Assembly (NCBI RefSeq): GCF_009696325.1
Contig: NZ_VUME01000001.1
Coordinates: 310,001 to 374,000, forward strand
Length of the DNA stretch: 64,000 nt
Source of the DNA: Collinsella sp. WCA1-178-WT-3 (M1)
Lineage (GTDB): Bacteria > Actinomycetota > Coriobacteriia > Coriobacteriales > Coriobacteriaceae
Direction: 5' to 3'
A program made the translations under genes and the position numbers. How positions within the stretch are numbered: the first letter of the stretch is position 1; each line of letters begins with the position of its first letter. The notes beneath the pieces were generated by a model, which did not search any database, had not been told where the DNA came from, and was given only the letters and a program-made list of their open reading frames with translations. Of the stretch, positions 9,249 to 18,228 are shown one piece after another.

Positions 9249-9315
9249 AGTTGCGGTGAAATACGGACTGCTGGGCCCAATAAACCCGGCAAACAGTCCG
9301 TATTTCACCGCGGCT
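9249..9315. repeat. Palindromic repeat, GTTGCGGTGAAATA family, copy 2
   Basis: AGTTGCGGTGAAATA and TATTTCACCGCGGCT form the outer stem, as at 5169. The inner stem is different (CGGACTG paired with CAGTCCG). It lies just after sotB. Confidence 0.75.
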
Positions 9316-9328
9316 TAGAAAGGGTCTG

Positions 9329-9364
9329 GGGTAGCTAATTTGGGACGGGGCTATTTTAGCTACC
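9329..9364. repeat. Short palindrome with GGGACGGGGC motif
   Basis: GGTAGCTAA and TTTAGCTACC flank TTGGGACGGGGC. The same words occur in the long inverted repeat at 50634-50760. Confidence 0.6.
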
Positions 9365-9381
9365 TCGCTGAGTATACGTAA

Positions 9382-9435
9382 AAGAGGCCGAGGCCGCTCC
9401 GGTATGTACTGGAGTGGCCTCGGTTTTCGTTTTTC
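9382..9435. terminator. Bidirectional terminator between sotB and the island
   Basis: CCGAGGCCGCTCC pairs with GGAGTGGCCTCGG. On the plus strand it is followed by TTTTCGTTTTT; on the minus strand by CCTCTTTTACG. It separates convergent genes. Confidence 0.8.
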
Positions 9436-9453
9436 TGTCTGCGTATGATCGAC

Positions 9454-9822
9454 CTAGAGCTCGTCTTGGGGGACGACGGCTGTAAGTTTTTCGTTCTCAA
9501 ATACCGCAGCAAGTCCGTGTTCGGGGTCAAAGCGATAGTTGCACATGAGCGCTGCTTTGCGAGCATCATCGCTTCGCAGTACCACGATGCTGGTCGGAAT
9601 AACGTATCTAAAGATGTTTGTAATGGGGCCCTCAATCTGATCGCCGTCTCTTTCGAGACAATAATCTTCGATCGCTTCCTTGCTGTCCTCAACGGTATTC
9701 CAGCTTGCAAGCAGGGCGTCCTTTGCTTCCTTTTGAATGTCGAGGACGCCTTGGTCCGAGTCGCACTCGTAATAGACGGGGAGCGAGAAATCCCTGCCCC
9801 ACAGATTCATGCCGTTAGTCAT
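9454..9822 (-). CDS. Candidate immunity protein, DUF6985-like
   Basis: This small acidic protein of 122 residues starts at ATG 9822, which overlaps the stop codon of the nuclease gene (ATGACTAA), so translation is probably coupled. The C-terminal pattern YRFDPEHGLAAVFENEKL resembles DUF6985, a domain common in small proteins encoded next to toxins; this is a recollection of the family and was not searched. The gene order, nuclease followed directly by a small acidic partner, is typical of toxin-immunity pairs. I infer that it neutralises the WHH nuclease. An internal ATG at 9810 is possible. It has no signal peptide or membrane segment. Confidence 0.65.
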   Translation of the reverse strand: MTNGMNLWGRDFSLPVYYECDSDQGVLDIQKEAKDALLASWNTVEDSKEAIEDYCLERDGDQIEGPITNIFRYVIPTSIVVLRSDDARKAALMCNYRFDPEHGLAAVFENEKLTAVVPQDEL

Positions 9823-10504
9823 CGAAGCCGCCAATCTGATTCAGTATGTTTTTGATTTCGCTTACGCCGCCGAGATGCCTGCATACGTCGTGAACTTCGG
9901 TCGGAACAAGGTAGCACGTTTTCATGTCATTGTGCTCGTGCCAGGTGTACCCATTTGCCTCGCGCCAATTCTTGACATCTTCGTGCGTCCAATCATCTTT
10001 GCCATCGCGCTGCTCAAGGTTCCAAGCTTTTGCGCATTCAATGTCTGCCTTTTCATAGTTGCCGACTATGCGCTCGCCATTTTCGCCTATCAGCGAATGC
10101 CTATGTTGGCTCATACCTTGTATGGTTACCTTTGCTTCGGCGATGGGGCCGAAATCGGGAATAGCATCTTTGTAATTGATGCCCTCAAGACCTTTGTTTC
10201 GAAGAATCTCGCAAACCCTATCGACTGTGGGAACAAACATCGACTCCCCTCGATCGCCCGACCATTTGCCATGGGGATTCTCCGTAGTTGGAGTACGGCC
10301 CAGCCGCTCCTTATAAGTCGAAGGATAGTCGCACGATTCCACCGAAGGCTTAATCAATTTGTCGGGATCGAGGGATTCATTGCGGCCGACATTTTTAATC
10401 TCAGCCTTGGCTTCTCTTGATTCGGAACCAATAAGCTTGTCGGGATTAAACCCATGCTTATCACTCGGCTTTGCTTCGCCGACTTTCATTTGCCTGAGCT
10501 CCAC
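9815..10504 (-). CDS. WHH-type HNH/Endo VII nuclease, candidate toxin
   Basis: This 229-residue protein has a polar N-terminus containing two copies of a PDKLI motif (NPDKLIGSES and DPDKLIKPSV), a middle segment GRTPTTENPHGKWSGDRGES and a C-terminal nuclease-like domain. There, NGYTWHEHND (near residue 188), VPTEVH and CRHLGG match the pattern of the WHH family in the HNH/Endonuclease VII superfamily; the second H of WHH is E here. Such domains usually cut DNA or RNA as polymorphic-toxin tips. A GTG at 10504 overlaps the TAG of the upstream ATPase gene (TAGTG) and has GAGG seven bases upstream; ATG 10489 is an alternative. No secretion domain is present on this protein. Confidence 0.7.
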   Translation of the reverse strand: MELRQMKVGEAKPSDKHGFNPDKLIGSESREAKAEIKNVGRNESLDPDKLIKPSVESCDYPSTYKERLGRTPTTENPHGKWSGDRGESMFVPTVDRVCEILRNKGLEGINYKDAIPDFGPIAEAKVTIQGMSQHRHSLIGENGERIVGNYEKADIECAKAWNLEQRDGKDDWTHEDVKNWREANGYTWHEHNDMKTCYLVPTEVHDVCRHLGGVSEIKNILNQIGGFDD

Positions 10505-13500
10505 TAGCTCACCTCGCAATTCTCGTTCCAGTTACGCCAGTCGTCATATGACTTTGAATCCTGCATTTGCAGGTACAGGATGTCTGTCATGATGCCCTGA
10601 ATGATGACCTGCCTGGTGCGGCTGTCGATATCGCGGTTGATGGAAGCCCCGAGCGCCTCTTCTGCCGCTCTTGTCAATTGCTCGGCTTCATTGCTGCTCT
10701 TGAGCTCACGTTCGACCGTTTTGACGACATCGGGGAACAGCGCGCTCATAATGGGCGCCAGCTTGGTCATGTGCGGTTCGTTGGGCGGGTTTTGGGCAGT
10801 GCGCAGAATACTGACCTTTGTGGACGCGCCGATATGGAGGCGATCGAGCCGTTCGCGAATGCTATGCAGTTCCGCCTCGGTTCCAATGCTGATGCCGTAT
10901 GCCAACATGCGCGCTACGGAAAGAGCGTCATCGTGTTGGTTGTCTGTGGTGTCTTCGATGGGGCGGATGTACGTAAAGTGCTCGCCTTCGCCTGCTTTGG
11001 CGATCTTGCAGAGCACCGGCTCAACCCAATCGTTTTGGTAAATGGCCGCAACGCCCTTAGGCAAGCGTGCCAGCTCGATGATCTGTTGGTCGTTTAAGTT
11101 GGCAGCGCGACCGGCGAGCTCGCGGTCCGAAAGATCGGGCAGGCGATGGATGATCTTGGTATTTGTGTTGCGAATGGCTGCCATATCGAGAAGGCCGGGC
11201 GCCTGGTCGGCGATGATGAAGCCTTCGCCGTATGTGCGCATCTCGGCGATGGCATTTGAGATCATCTCGACGCTCTTGCCTGTCAGGTCGCCGCTCTCCG
11301 AGCCTTGGTTGCTCGACGATCGCTTAAGCAGGTTGTGCGCCTCTTCAAGCACGGTCAGATGGCGAAGCGGCTGGTTCATGTCCTTTTTCTCGGCCATGCG
11401 ATGTTCTTGAAGTTTGAGTACAAGAAGACCCATGAGTAGGGATTTTGTTTCGGCGGAGCCAATGCGCGATAGATCGATGACTGTGTTGGCGTCAAAAAGC
11501 ACGCTAGCATCGACTTCGTTCGACGAAAGCATCATGCCGTTGAGCCCGTTGGTGAGAGAGTTGAGACGCGTGAGCAGCGACCCCTTGTAGGCGCCTTTAT
11601 TTTCGGCATCGTACTCGCTGGAGTCGAGAATCTCGCGGACGTTGCGGGCAACATCTGCAAAGCAGGGAAAGAGATCGGCTCCATACGGGTTATCAGAAGC
11701 GGCAAGATCCCATCCGCAATCTTCGTATGACCTGGCGACAGCGTCTTTAAGGACGGCGGGCATGGCGGCGTACATGGGCCAGCAAACATTAAAGATCTCA
11801 ACGAGTCGGTCGAGGTGCTCCAGCACATGGATGCCGGACGGGAAGCTAAAAGGATTGATGCGCAGGAGCGGTGTGAATTCTGGATTGGTTCCAAAGACGT
11901 TTACGTCTTCGCGGCCTCCGTACACGTCCTTGTATTCGCCCTTGGCAGGTTCAATAACAAGAAAGTTGACCTGCTGATCGAGCGCCTGATCGAGGATGCG
12001 GTAGACGGTATTGGTCTTTCCTGCGCCGGTGCTGCCCGTAACAAAGGTGTGCGAGGCGAGCGAGTCTTTTGACAGGAACGTTTTGATGCGTTCCTCACGA
12101 TGCATATGGAAAACCCTGCCTATGCAAAGGCCTTGTTGGGGCTGCGTGCCATCGAACGTTGAGACATTGCGTCCAAAAGAGGCACACTCGATAACGGGCA
12201 ACCCTGGGACGGATTTCTTGGGAAAGTTGAGCGAGTAGGCAAGCTCCTTGCCCGAAAGGGCGGTCGTTGCATCGACTGTTGCTGGGTAAACCGAAAAACT
12301 TGGATGTTGATCGAGCAGGGCGGGGGAGAGGGCAAAAGCAGGGTGGCGCAAATCGCGAAGGTAGGAACAGACTGCCACAGCGTCGGCGCTTTGCTCTCCG
12401 AGGTCTCCGCGCCAGAGGTTTACCGCAGCCTGAGACATATAGGACTCTTTGCCCTGGGTGAGGGCGAGGTAGGTGTGGGCAACGTTATTCGCGACGTTGT
12501 GGTCTTCTGACAGCACGTAGGCGCAAAAGTCCCACATGCCGAGTGCCGAGGCGAGGTCGTAGCGTTTCATTTGCAACTCGAGGATTTCGAGCGCGTGTTG
12601 GATGGAATAATTCTTGAACGTCTGTGTGATGCCTTCGTCGGCGCCGATGGTAGCGGTGACCGTGCTTGAGCGCGCGAATGATCCGCCAAAGTTGGCGCCA
12701 AGATTTACGGCCTGCGAAACGCCGGAAGTTACGGACGCTCCCTTAGAGACAGCCTTGCCAACGCCGCTGGTAACGGCTTTGCCGAGTGAGTTTGATATGG
12801 CTTTGCCGGTAGATGAACTTGTGCCTTTAGACGTAGATGTGGAGTGTGACGAGCCCTCGGTATGGCTTGCGGATACGCCGAGATTGCCGCCTCTGTATAC
12901 GCCTGCGGATACGCCGAGATTGCCGCCGCCGCATACGCCTGCGGATGCGCCTGCGCCTACACCTAGGCTTACGCTCCCGCTCGAGGATTCATTTCTGCCG
13001 TCGGTGACCGTATCCGTGATGCTTTCGGTCGATGTGGACGAGTCGGTTACGCTCTCGCTGCTCGATTCCGAGGTCGACTCGTTTGTCGAGTCCGTTTCGT
13101 TGTAGTTTTGAGCAACAGCCTGATTGCTCCCCACCTGCCTGCCGGCACTCACGCCTGCATTGATGCCAACCGTCGCGGACGATCCGATGGAGTCGTTTTG
13201 GTGGTAGGTATAGTTGGTCGTCCATGAGGCATAGGGCGTCAGCAGTGAGTGGAGTTCGGCGAGACGGAGTTTGCGCGATTCGATATCATGGATCGGGGTT
13301 GCAAGCAGCACGATAGTGTAGTCTTCGCTCGGCCTGCCAGGCACAATGCCGTCAAGAACTTTTTCAATGGTTTGCGTGACGAACTTCTCGTTCTTTTCGG
13401 CCGGAATATTCGAAACGGCGGCAACCGAAGACGAGCGTCGATTGTCTAGACACGGAATGGGGCCGCGGTTGGCGGGTCCCACTTCGGAACCGGGGAAGTT

Positions 13501-14019
13501 GCCCCTCAAGGCATCCGACATGCGCCGGGAAAAATTATCGGCGTCGATGTTGTCGCGGGCATTGTCGCTGTTGACGACTGCAAGGAATACCTCGGTGCTT
13601 GCGCTGGTTCGATTAAAAACCAGCGCAATGTTGCAATCTTCGTCAGAGAGAACGTCGTACACATTTACGAGCTTCTCGAGACTGTCCTCGTTGGGGTCGA
13701 CGACCCACTTCGTGATATTCATGAAGCGGATGTTGTTGTCGGCGTTAAAACCCGTGGGGTATTCGATAGAGGGGTCAATCGGCGCGTATACATTTCGTAG
13801 CTGCGGCAGATAGGCGTTGTGAAGCTCAACGGCGGCAGTTGCCAAGAGCCGATTGGTGAGCTCGATAGCTTGCTCATCTGCCGGATTCGGCTTTTCTGAC
13901 AAGTATGCTGTTCGCTTTTTGTCGACCTCATCGAGTTGGGAGCTGCTGAGTACCGAGACGGTTGCGACCGCGTTGCCGGCTTTATCGGCAGCGCGCATAA
14001 TCGCGTTTTTGATGCCCAT
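10504..14019 (-). CDS. HerA/VirB4-like ATPase with Ser/Gly-rich segment
   Basis: This 1171-residue protein has three parts. Residues 1-275 are an unrecognised N-terminal domain. Residues about 278-460 are low complexity, first Ser/Thr-rich, then repeats of Gly, Ala and Ser (GGNLGVSAG). The C-terminal part is a P-loop ATPase with Walker A GSTGAGKTNT (near 660) followed by NFLVIEPAKGEYKDVYGG, Walker B LTVLEEAHNLL (near 890) and IADQAPGLLDMAAIRNTNTK. This matches HerA/DUF87-type motor ATPases, which form hexameric DNA- or protein-pumping rings. The ATG at 14019 lies nine bases after the dynamin gene stop, so the two are co-transcribed. The role is unknown; motor of a defence or toxin-delivery complex is inference. 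Confidence 0.75.
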   Translation of the reverse strand: MGIKNAIMRAADKAGNAVATVSVLSSSQLDEVDKKRTAYLSEKPNPADEQAIELTNRLLATAAVELHNAYLPQLRNVYAPIDPSIEYPTGFNADNNIRFMNITKWVVDPNEDSLEKLVNVYDVLSDEDCNIALVFNRTSASTEVFLAVVNSDNARDNIDADNFSRRMSDALRGNFPGSEVGPANRGPIPCLDNRRSSSVAAVSNIPAEKNEKFVTQTIEKVLDGIVPGRPSEDYTIVLLATPIHDIESRKLRLAELHSLLTPYASWTTNYTYHQNDSIGSSATVGINAGVSAGRQVGSNQAVAQNYNETDSTNESTSESSSESVTDSSTSTESITDTVTDGRNESSSGSVSLGVGAGASAGVCGGGNLGVSAGVYRGGNLGVSASHTEGSSHSTSTSKGTSSSTGKAISNSLGKAVTSGVGKAVSKGASVTSGVSQAVNLGANFGGSFARSSTVTATIGADEGITQTFKNYSIQHALEILELQMKRYDLASALGMWDFCAYVLSEDHNVANNVAHTYLALTQGKESYMSQAAVNLWRGDLGEQSADAVAVCSYLRDLRHPAFALSPALLDQHPSFSVYPATVDATTALSGKELAYSLNFPKKSVPGLPVIECASFGRNVSTFDGTQPQQGLCIGRVFHMHREERIKTFLSKDSLASHTFVTGSTGAGKTNTVYRILDQALDQQVNFLVIEPAKGEYKDVYGGREDVNVFGTNPEFTPLLRINPFSFPSGIHVLEHLDRLVEIFNVCWPMYAAMPAVLKDAVARSYEDCGWDLAASDNPYGADLFPCFADVARNVREILDSSEYDAENKGAYKGSLLTRLNSLTNGLNGMMLSSNEVDASVLFDANTVIDLSRIGSAETKSLLMGLLVLKLQEHRMAEKKDMNQPLRHLTVLEEAHNLLKRSSSNQGSESGDLTGKSVEMISNAIAEMRTYGEGFIIADQAPGLLDMAAIRNTNTKIIHRLPDLSDRELAGRAANLNDQQIIELARLPKGVAAIYQNDWVEPVLCKIAKAGEGEHFTYIRPIEDTTDNQHDDALSVARMLAYGISIGTEAELHSIRERLDRLHIGASTKVSILRTAQNPPNEPHMTKLAPIMSALFPDVVKTVERELKSSNEAEQLTRAAEEALGASINRDIDSRTRQVIIQGIMTDILYLQMQDSKSYDDWRNWNENCEVS
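12866..12960 (-). repeat. 36-bp tandem repeats inside the HerA-like gene
   Basis: GCGGATACGCCGAGATTGCC recurs at a 36-base period (12869 and 12905) with a third, diverged copy starting at 12941. Each unit encodes 12 residues of the type GGNLGVSAGVYR. The number of units could change by slippage. Confidence 0.85.
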
Positions 14020-14028
14020 GCGATCAGC

Positions 14029-16611
14029 CTATTCCTTCCAATTAATGACGCGCGCAATGTACTCTTTTCGATTATTGAGCGTCTCGAGTTTTGCCTCGAG
14101 AGCGTTGATCTCCGCGGTTTGCCTGTTGATGTCTTCGACATGGCCATGGAGCACCGGGTTGTAGTCGGTGATATTGCTCGTAATTTGGCCGAGCAGCTCG
14201 TTGAGCCATTCGGTAAAGCCGTAGGTATGCTCGCGCTCTGTTTCGGCGCGTGCTTCGCAGAAACACCGTGAGATTTCGCGGTTGAATTTGTCTTCGACTT
14301 TCCTAAGCAACAGCTTGTCAGATTTAAAGATGACACGGTCCATGAGCTTCAGTTCGGTAAAGTCTGCCTTGCTGAAAATGGGACCCTTTGTCTTATTGAG
14401 CGCGAGGCCACGATATTTAAGAATGATATCGCCGACCTCTCGGCGCTTCTCTTCGGAAAGAGGATTGTCGCTGCTGGTAGCGATGCGATAGAGGGCATCG
14501 CGGCTATGCTCCGCACAATCCTTCCAATAGCTTTGCGACAGCTCATCGATGGTCCGAGCTATTTGCTCGGTACATTCGTCATAGTGATTGATGACCTCGT
14601 TAAAGAGCTGGTCGGCGGCATCTTTGTCGGCTGTTCTTTCGGCAGCCTTTGCGTCGGATCTTTTTTGGAGCGCATCGGTGATGTCATCACAAAGGCCTTT
14701 GCCAACCTCCGCTAACCCAAATGTTGGGTGAGAGCCGACGTCCTTTTGTGTGTTTGCCGGGCTTCCTTTTATCGAATCGCCGAGCCTATTGAAAAAGTTA
14801 GGGGCGATTGAGTCAAACGCTTGCGCGGCTGCGTTCGATCGTTTTGAGTATTCGAGGCGCTCTCGCTTGTCTTCGGTAATGGCGCCTTGACGTGCTTGAA
14901 GCGTGTCAAGGTTGGTTTTCCACTGCTCGGCGGAAACGTTCCTGTCGATGGCGTCGGCATAGCTGGCCGAGGAGTCCAGCCTTGCATGCTCTCTGCAGTC
15001 TTCGAGCTGGTTGATGAGATTGCGCTTATCCTCTTCGAGCTCGGCTTCTCGCTGTGCTTTCTTTTGTTCGAGGTCGGTTTTCTTATTGGCAATCTCTTCT
15101 TCGGTTATGCTGACAATTTCTTGTAGGAGCGATTCCGACCTGCTGCATTTGTTATATGCGGAGTACCGCTCGGCAAACAGGCGTATCTCGTTTTCGATAC
15201 AAAAGAGTCCGCTGTTGGCAAGAAGGAGGTCCTTGCAAGCCTCGGATTCGCGGTTGGTTCTGCGCGAGATCTGTCCCGGAAGGATATCGTAGCGGTAGAG
15301 CGTTTTGTAGAAGCGGCTTGTCGGATCGGTGTATTTACGCTGCTGGTCTTCGAATTTTTCGGCATAGTTGTCGCTTATAAACTCGCCGGAGTTCTTTGAG
15401 CCTAGGCCGAGGATGGAAGAAACAAAGTAGATACCTTGTCCGTAAAGGCTGGCCGGAATGGACCAACGCATGATTTGCGAGACGGCTTCATCGTCGAATC
15501 CGCCTTTGGGAAGGTCGGCGGAATCTGCTTTGTTGACTACGATCATGGCAAAGCGTTCATCGATTGCGGGGATCTGCTCTATTTCGTTGGAGAGGTTCTT
15601 GTTGTCCTCCGTGTCGAGTGAGTTGTACTCCGCAACGAAAATGGGAAGGCCATTTGAGAGGCCCTCCATTGCCTGTTTGAGCACTCGGGCGTGATCGGCG
15701 TTGGAGGCAGAGTTTGACCCCGGGGTGTCAAAGATGACAAACTCCCTGTCATGGGGCCACGGGTCGGTATCGCTAAAGGGGACTTCGATTCTGATCAGAT
15801 CGGAGATAGTCCGGTCGTCTTCATCGGCATGATATGAGTTAAGAACCTTGAGAGCGCTGTTCATATGGGAGGCCATGCCGGGCATGGAATCGGCGACTTT
15901 GGCTGCGATCATGTCGTATAGGGGCTCCCCCACAAGCTCTTTGTTTTCCATGAGGCCATCAAGATTAAAGCGCAGCAAGAATCGCCTGTTGCCACAGGAG
16001 AATTGAACCATCGAGCGATCTCGGTCTTTTGAACGTTTGATTTGGAATATGCGGGCCGTTACAGGCTCGTCGCCGCTGGGAAGGATCTCCATGCCAATGA
16101 GGGCGTTGATGAACGTCGATTTGCCTGCACTATAGCTGCCGAGTACACACAGCGGGATGATGTCGCTCGAGACATCGGTGAACTTTCTAATTTGCTCAGA
16201 GACTTTTGTTCGCTCGGAGACTGATTCGTCTACAAGCCCCTGGATTTCCCTGAAGACTTCGACAATTTCTGGCAAGACGTCTCGGGCGTTTGATAGATAA
16301 CGCTCGTCTCGTATGGCCTCGTATGTGTTGGCGCGTGGCCCTTCGGTGCAGATGGCGAGCAACTCCTGCCATTCGTCATCCGCGCCTTCAAAATGCAATT
16401 CGATTTTATCGCCGCCGCCGAACTCTTTGGCGAGGATGTCGATGATCTCTTCGGCCTTAAAGGGGAAGAAACCATTAACGATCTTCGTGCTATGGAGAGC
16501 GCTATTGGGATTTGTAGATGTCGTTATTTCTTGCCAGCCGTTATCCCATCGGAAGAACCGAACAGTTTCTTGATATGGATTGCTGACGATCTTGATTTTA
16601 ATGTCTGCCAT
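14029..16611 (-). CDS. Dynamin-like large GTPase
   Basis: This 860-residue protein heads the island operon. Residues 1-110 are an unrecognised domain. The GTPase domain carries G1 GSYSAGKST (near residue 158), G3 DTPGSNS (near 294) and G4 NKAD (near 359), the dynamin-superfamily arrangement. A strongly charged coiled coil follows (EEEIANKKTDLEQKKAQRE, around 480-530), then a helical C-terminal half. No membrane-spanning segment is obvious; lipid contact, if any, would be peripheral. Bacterial dynamins remodel membranes and some act in phage resistance, so a membrane-linked role is inferred. ATG 16611 has a weak AAAGG upstream. Base composition looks lower in GC than neighbouring core genes. 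Confidence 0.8.
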   Translation of the reverse strand: MADIKIKIVSNPYQETVRFFRWDNGWQEITTSTNPNSALHSTKIVNGFFPFKAEEIIDILAKEFGGGDKIELHFEGADDEWQELLAICTEGPRANTYEAIRDERYLSNARDVLPEIVEVFREIQGLVDESVSERTKVSEQIRKFTDVSSDIIPLCVLGSYSAGKSTFINALIGMEILPSGDEPVTARIFQIKRSKDRDRSMVQFSCGNRRFLLRFNLDGLMENKELVGEPLYDMIAAKVADSMPGMASHMNSALKVLNSYHADEDDRTISDLIRIEVPFSDTDPWPHDREFVIFDTPGSNSASNADHARVLKQAMEGLSNGLPIFVAEYNSLDTEDNKNLSNEIEQIPAIDERFAMIVVNKADSADLPKGGFDDEAVSQIMRWSIPASLYGQGIYFVSSILGLGSKNSGEFISDNYAEKFEDQQRKYTDPTSRFYKTLYRYDILPGQISRRTNRESEACKDLLLANSGLFCIENEIRLFAERYSAYNKCSRSESLLQEIVSITEEEIANKKTDLEQKKAQREAELEEDKRNLINQLEDCREHARLDSSASYADAIDRNVSAEQWKTNLDTLQARQGAITEDKRERLEYSKRSNAAAQAFDSIAPNFFNRLGDSIKGSPANTQKDVGSHPTFGLAEVGKGLCDDITDALQKRSDAKAAERTADKDAADQLFNEVINHYDECTEQIARTIDELSQSYWKDCAEHSRDALYRIATSSDNPLSEEKRREVGDIILKYRGLALNKTKGPIFSKADFTELKLMDRVIFKSDKLLLRKVEDKFNREISRCFCEARAETEREHTYGFTEWLNELLGQITSNITDYNPVLHGHVEDINRQTAEINALEAKLETLNNRKEYIARVINWKE

Positions 16612-16735
16612 CGTTCAACTACCTTTGTAGGTCAGGTGTGGGAATATGCCGCCTTCATCATAGGATAGCCACCCGTGCGGACACCTCCCTATTCGCTCAG
16701 CGGCATCTGGGCAGTACCATTTATTTGGCAAGAAT

Positions 16736-16792
16736 CTCGCCATCACCGTGCTGTTCCCGGCCATACGCCGTGCCAAGTCCGTCCCAAATTGA
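16736..16792 (+). pseudogene. Remnant of the 3' end of a SotB-like gene
   Basis: In frame it reads LAITVLFPAIRRAKSVPN and a stop, nearly the same as the end of the intact SotB-like protein (LAITVMFPAIRRAKPVA). No upstream coding similarity remains. It lies between the dynamin gene and the GH13 gene and forms the right boundary of the island. Confidence 0.7.
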
Positions 16793-16848
16793 CTACCCTG
16801 CCGGGCATACAATGGATGTCGTTGTGTTGGGCTTACCGGGAGGCTGCT

Positions 16849-18225
16849 ATGTGGGCATACGAGACGACGTTCTATCAGATCTATCCGCTGGGCTTTTGTG
16901 GAGCTCCGCGCGAAAACGCCGCGCCCGTTGCCGAGGATGAGCTTGCCCAGGCTGCCAACGACGCGCCCAACCCCGATGCCCCCATCATGAAAATCGCCCA
17001 ATGGGCCGACTACCTGCAGGAACTAGGTATTGGCGCTGTGCTCATCAACCCACCGCTCGAGTCCGATAGCCATGGCTACGACACGCGCAGCCTGCGCCAC
17101 ATCGACCGTCGCCTGGGTGGGGATGCCGACTTTGCCGCCGTGTGCGAGACGCTGCATGCCCACGGCATCCGCGTGGTGCTCGACGCCGTCTTCAACCACG
17201 TCGGTCGCGGCTTTTGGGCCTTCCGCGATGTGCAGGAGCGCAAGTGGGACTCGCCCTACAAGGACTGGTTCCGCATCAGCTTTGACGGCGACTCGTGCTA
17301 CGGCGACGGCTTTTGGTACGAGGGCTGGGAAGGCCATTTTGAGCTCGTGAAGCTCAACCTGCAAAACCCCGCCGTGGTCGATTACCTGCTCGAGTCCGTG
17401 CGCCGTTGGGCCGATGTCTTTGGCGTCGACGGTCTGCGCCTGGACGTCGCCTATATGCTCGACCGCGACTTTATGCGCCGCCTGCACGCCTTTGCCCGTG
17501 AGCTCAAGCCCGACTTTGTGCTGATCGGCGAGACGCTCCACGGCGACTACAACCAGATCGTCAACGACGAGATGCTCGACTCCTGCACCAACTACGAGTG
17601 TTACAAGGGACTGTACTCCAGCTTTAACTCGATCAACATGTTCGAGATCGCCCACTCGCTGCACCGTCAGTTTGGCGGCGACCCGTGGTGCATCTACCGC
17701 GGCAAGCACCTGCTGTCGTTTGTCGACAACCACGATGTGCCGCGCCTGGCGAGCATCCTCACCGACAAGTCCTGCCTGCGTCCCGCCTATGGCATGCTCT
17801 TTGGCATGCCGGGCATCCCGTGTGTCTACTATGGCAGCGAGTGGGGAATTGCTGGCGAAAAGGGCGGTCCCGATGGCGACTGGGCGCTGCGACCTGCGCT
17901 CGATGAGCCTGCGCCCAACGAGCTGACGGCGTTCATCACACAGCTCACGCACCTGCGCTCGGCCGACGACGCGGCGGCACGCGCTCTCAGCTACGGCGCG
18001 TACCGCAACGTGGTGATTCAGAACAAGCAGCTGCTGTTCGAGCGCACCTGCGACGACGCGACGGTGCTCGTGGCGGTGAATGCCGTGAACGAGCCTTATA
18101 CCTTTGGAGCCGGCGAACTCAACGGTTCCTTCGTCGACCTACTTGCCGACGATGCACCCACGGTCGAGCTGCCGGGCTCCCTTGAACTTGCGCCCTACGA
18201 GGTGCGCTATCTGTTGAGGGCCTAG
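16849..18225 (+). CDS. GH13 alpha-amylase family glycosidase
   Basis: This 458-residue protein has no signal peptide and probably acts on imported maltodextrins in the cytoplasm. The four GH13 regions are visible: I VVLDAVFNHVG, II GLRLDVAYMLD (Asp nucleophile), III LIGETLHGDY (Glu acid/base) and IV FVDNHDVPR. The (beta/alpha)8 barrel is followed by a short C-terminal beta domain ending LAPYEVRYLL. ATG 16849 has GGGAGG about six bases upstream. The reading frame is open upstream into the gene remnant, but those residues are not family-like. Exact specificity (alpha-amylase, neopullulanase or glucosidase) cannot be told. Confidence 0.9.
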   Translation: MWAYETTFYQIYPLGFCGAPRENAAPVAEDELAQAANDAPNPDAPIMKIAQWADYLQELGIGAVLINPPLESDSHGYDTRSLRHIDRRLGGDADFAAVCETLHAHGIRVVLDAVFNHVGRGFWAFRDVQERKWDSPYKDWFRISFDGDSCYGDGFWYEGWEGHFELVKLNLQNPAVVDYLLESVRRWADVFGVDGLRLDVAYMLDRDFMRRLHAFARELKPDFVLIGETLHGDYNQIVNDEMLDSCTNYECYKGLYSSFNSINMFEIAHSLHRQFGGDPWCIYRGKHLLSFVDNHDVPRLASILTDKSCLRPAYGMLFGMPGIPCVYYGSEWGIAGEKGGPDGDWALRPALDEPAPNELTAFITQLTHLRSADDAAARALSYGAYRNVVIQNKQLLFERTCDDATVLVAVNAVNEPYTFGAGELNGSFVDLLADDAPTVELPGSLELAPYEVRYLLRA

Positions 18226-18228
18226 GTC

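Noticed and set aside
9454-16792. Island considered as a complete integrative element or prophage
   Set aside because: No integrase, transposase, replication or structural phage gene is present, so mobility is not supported beyond the flanking repeat.
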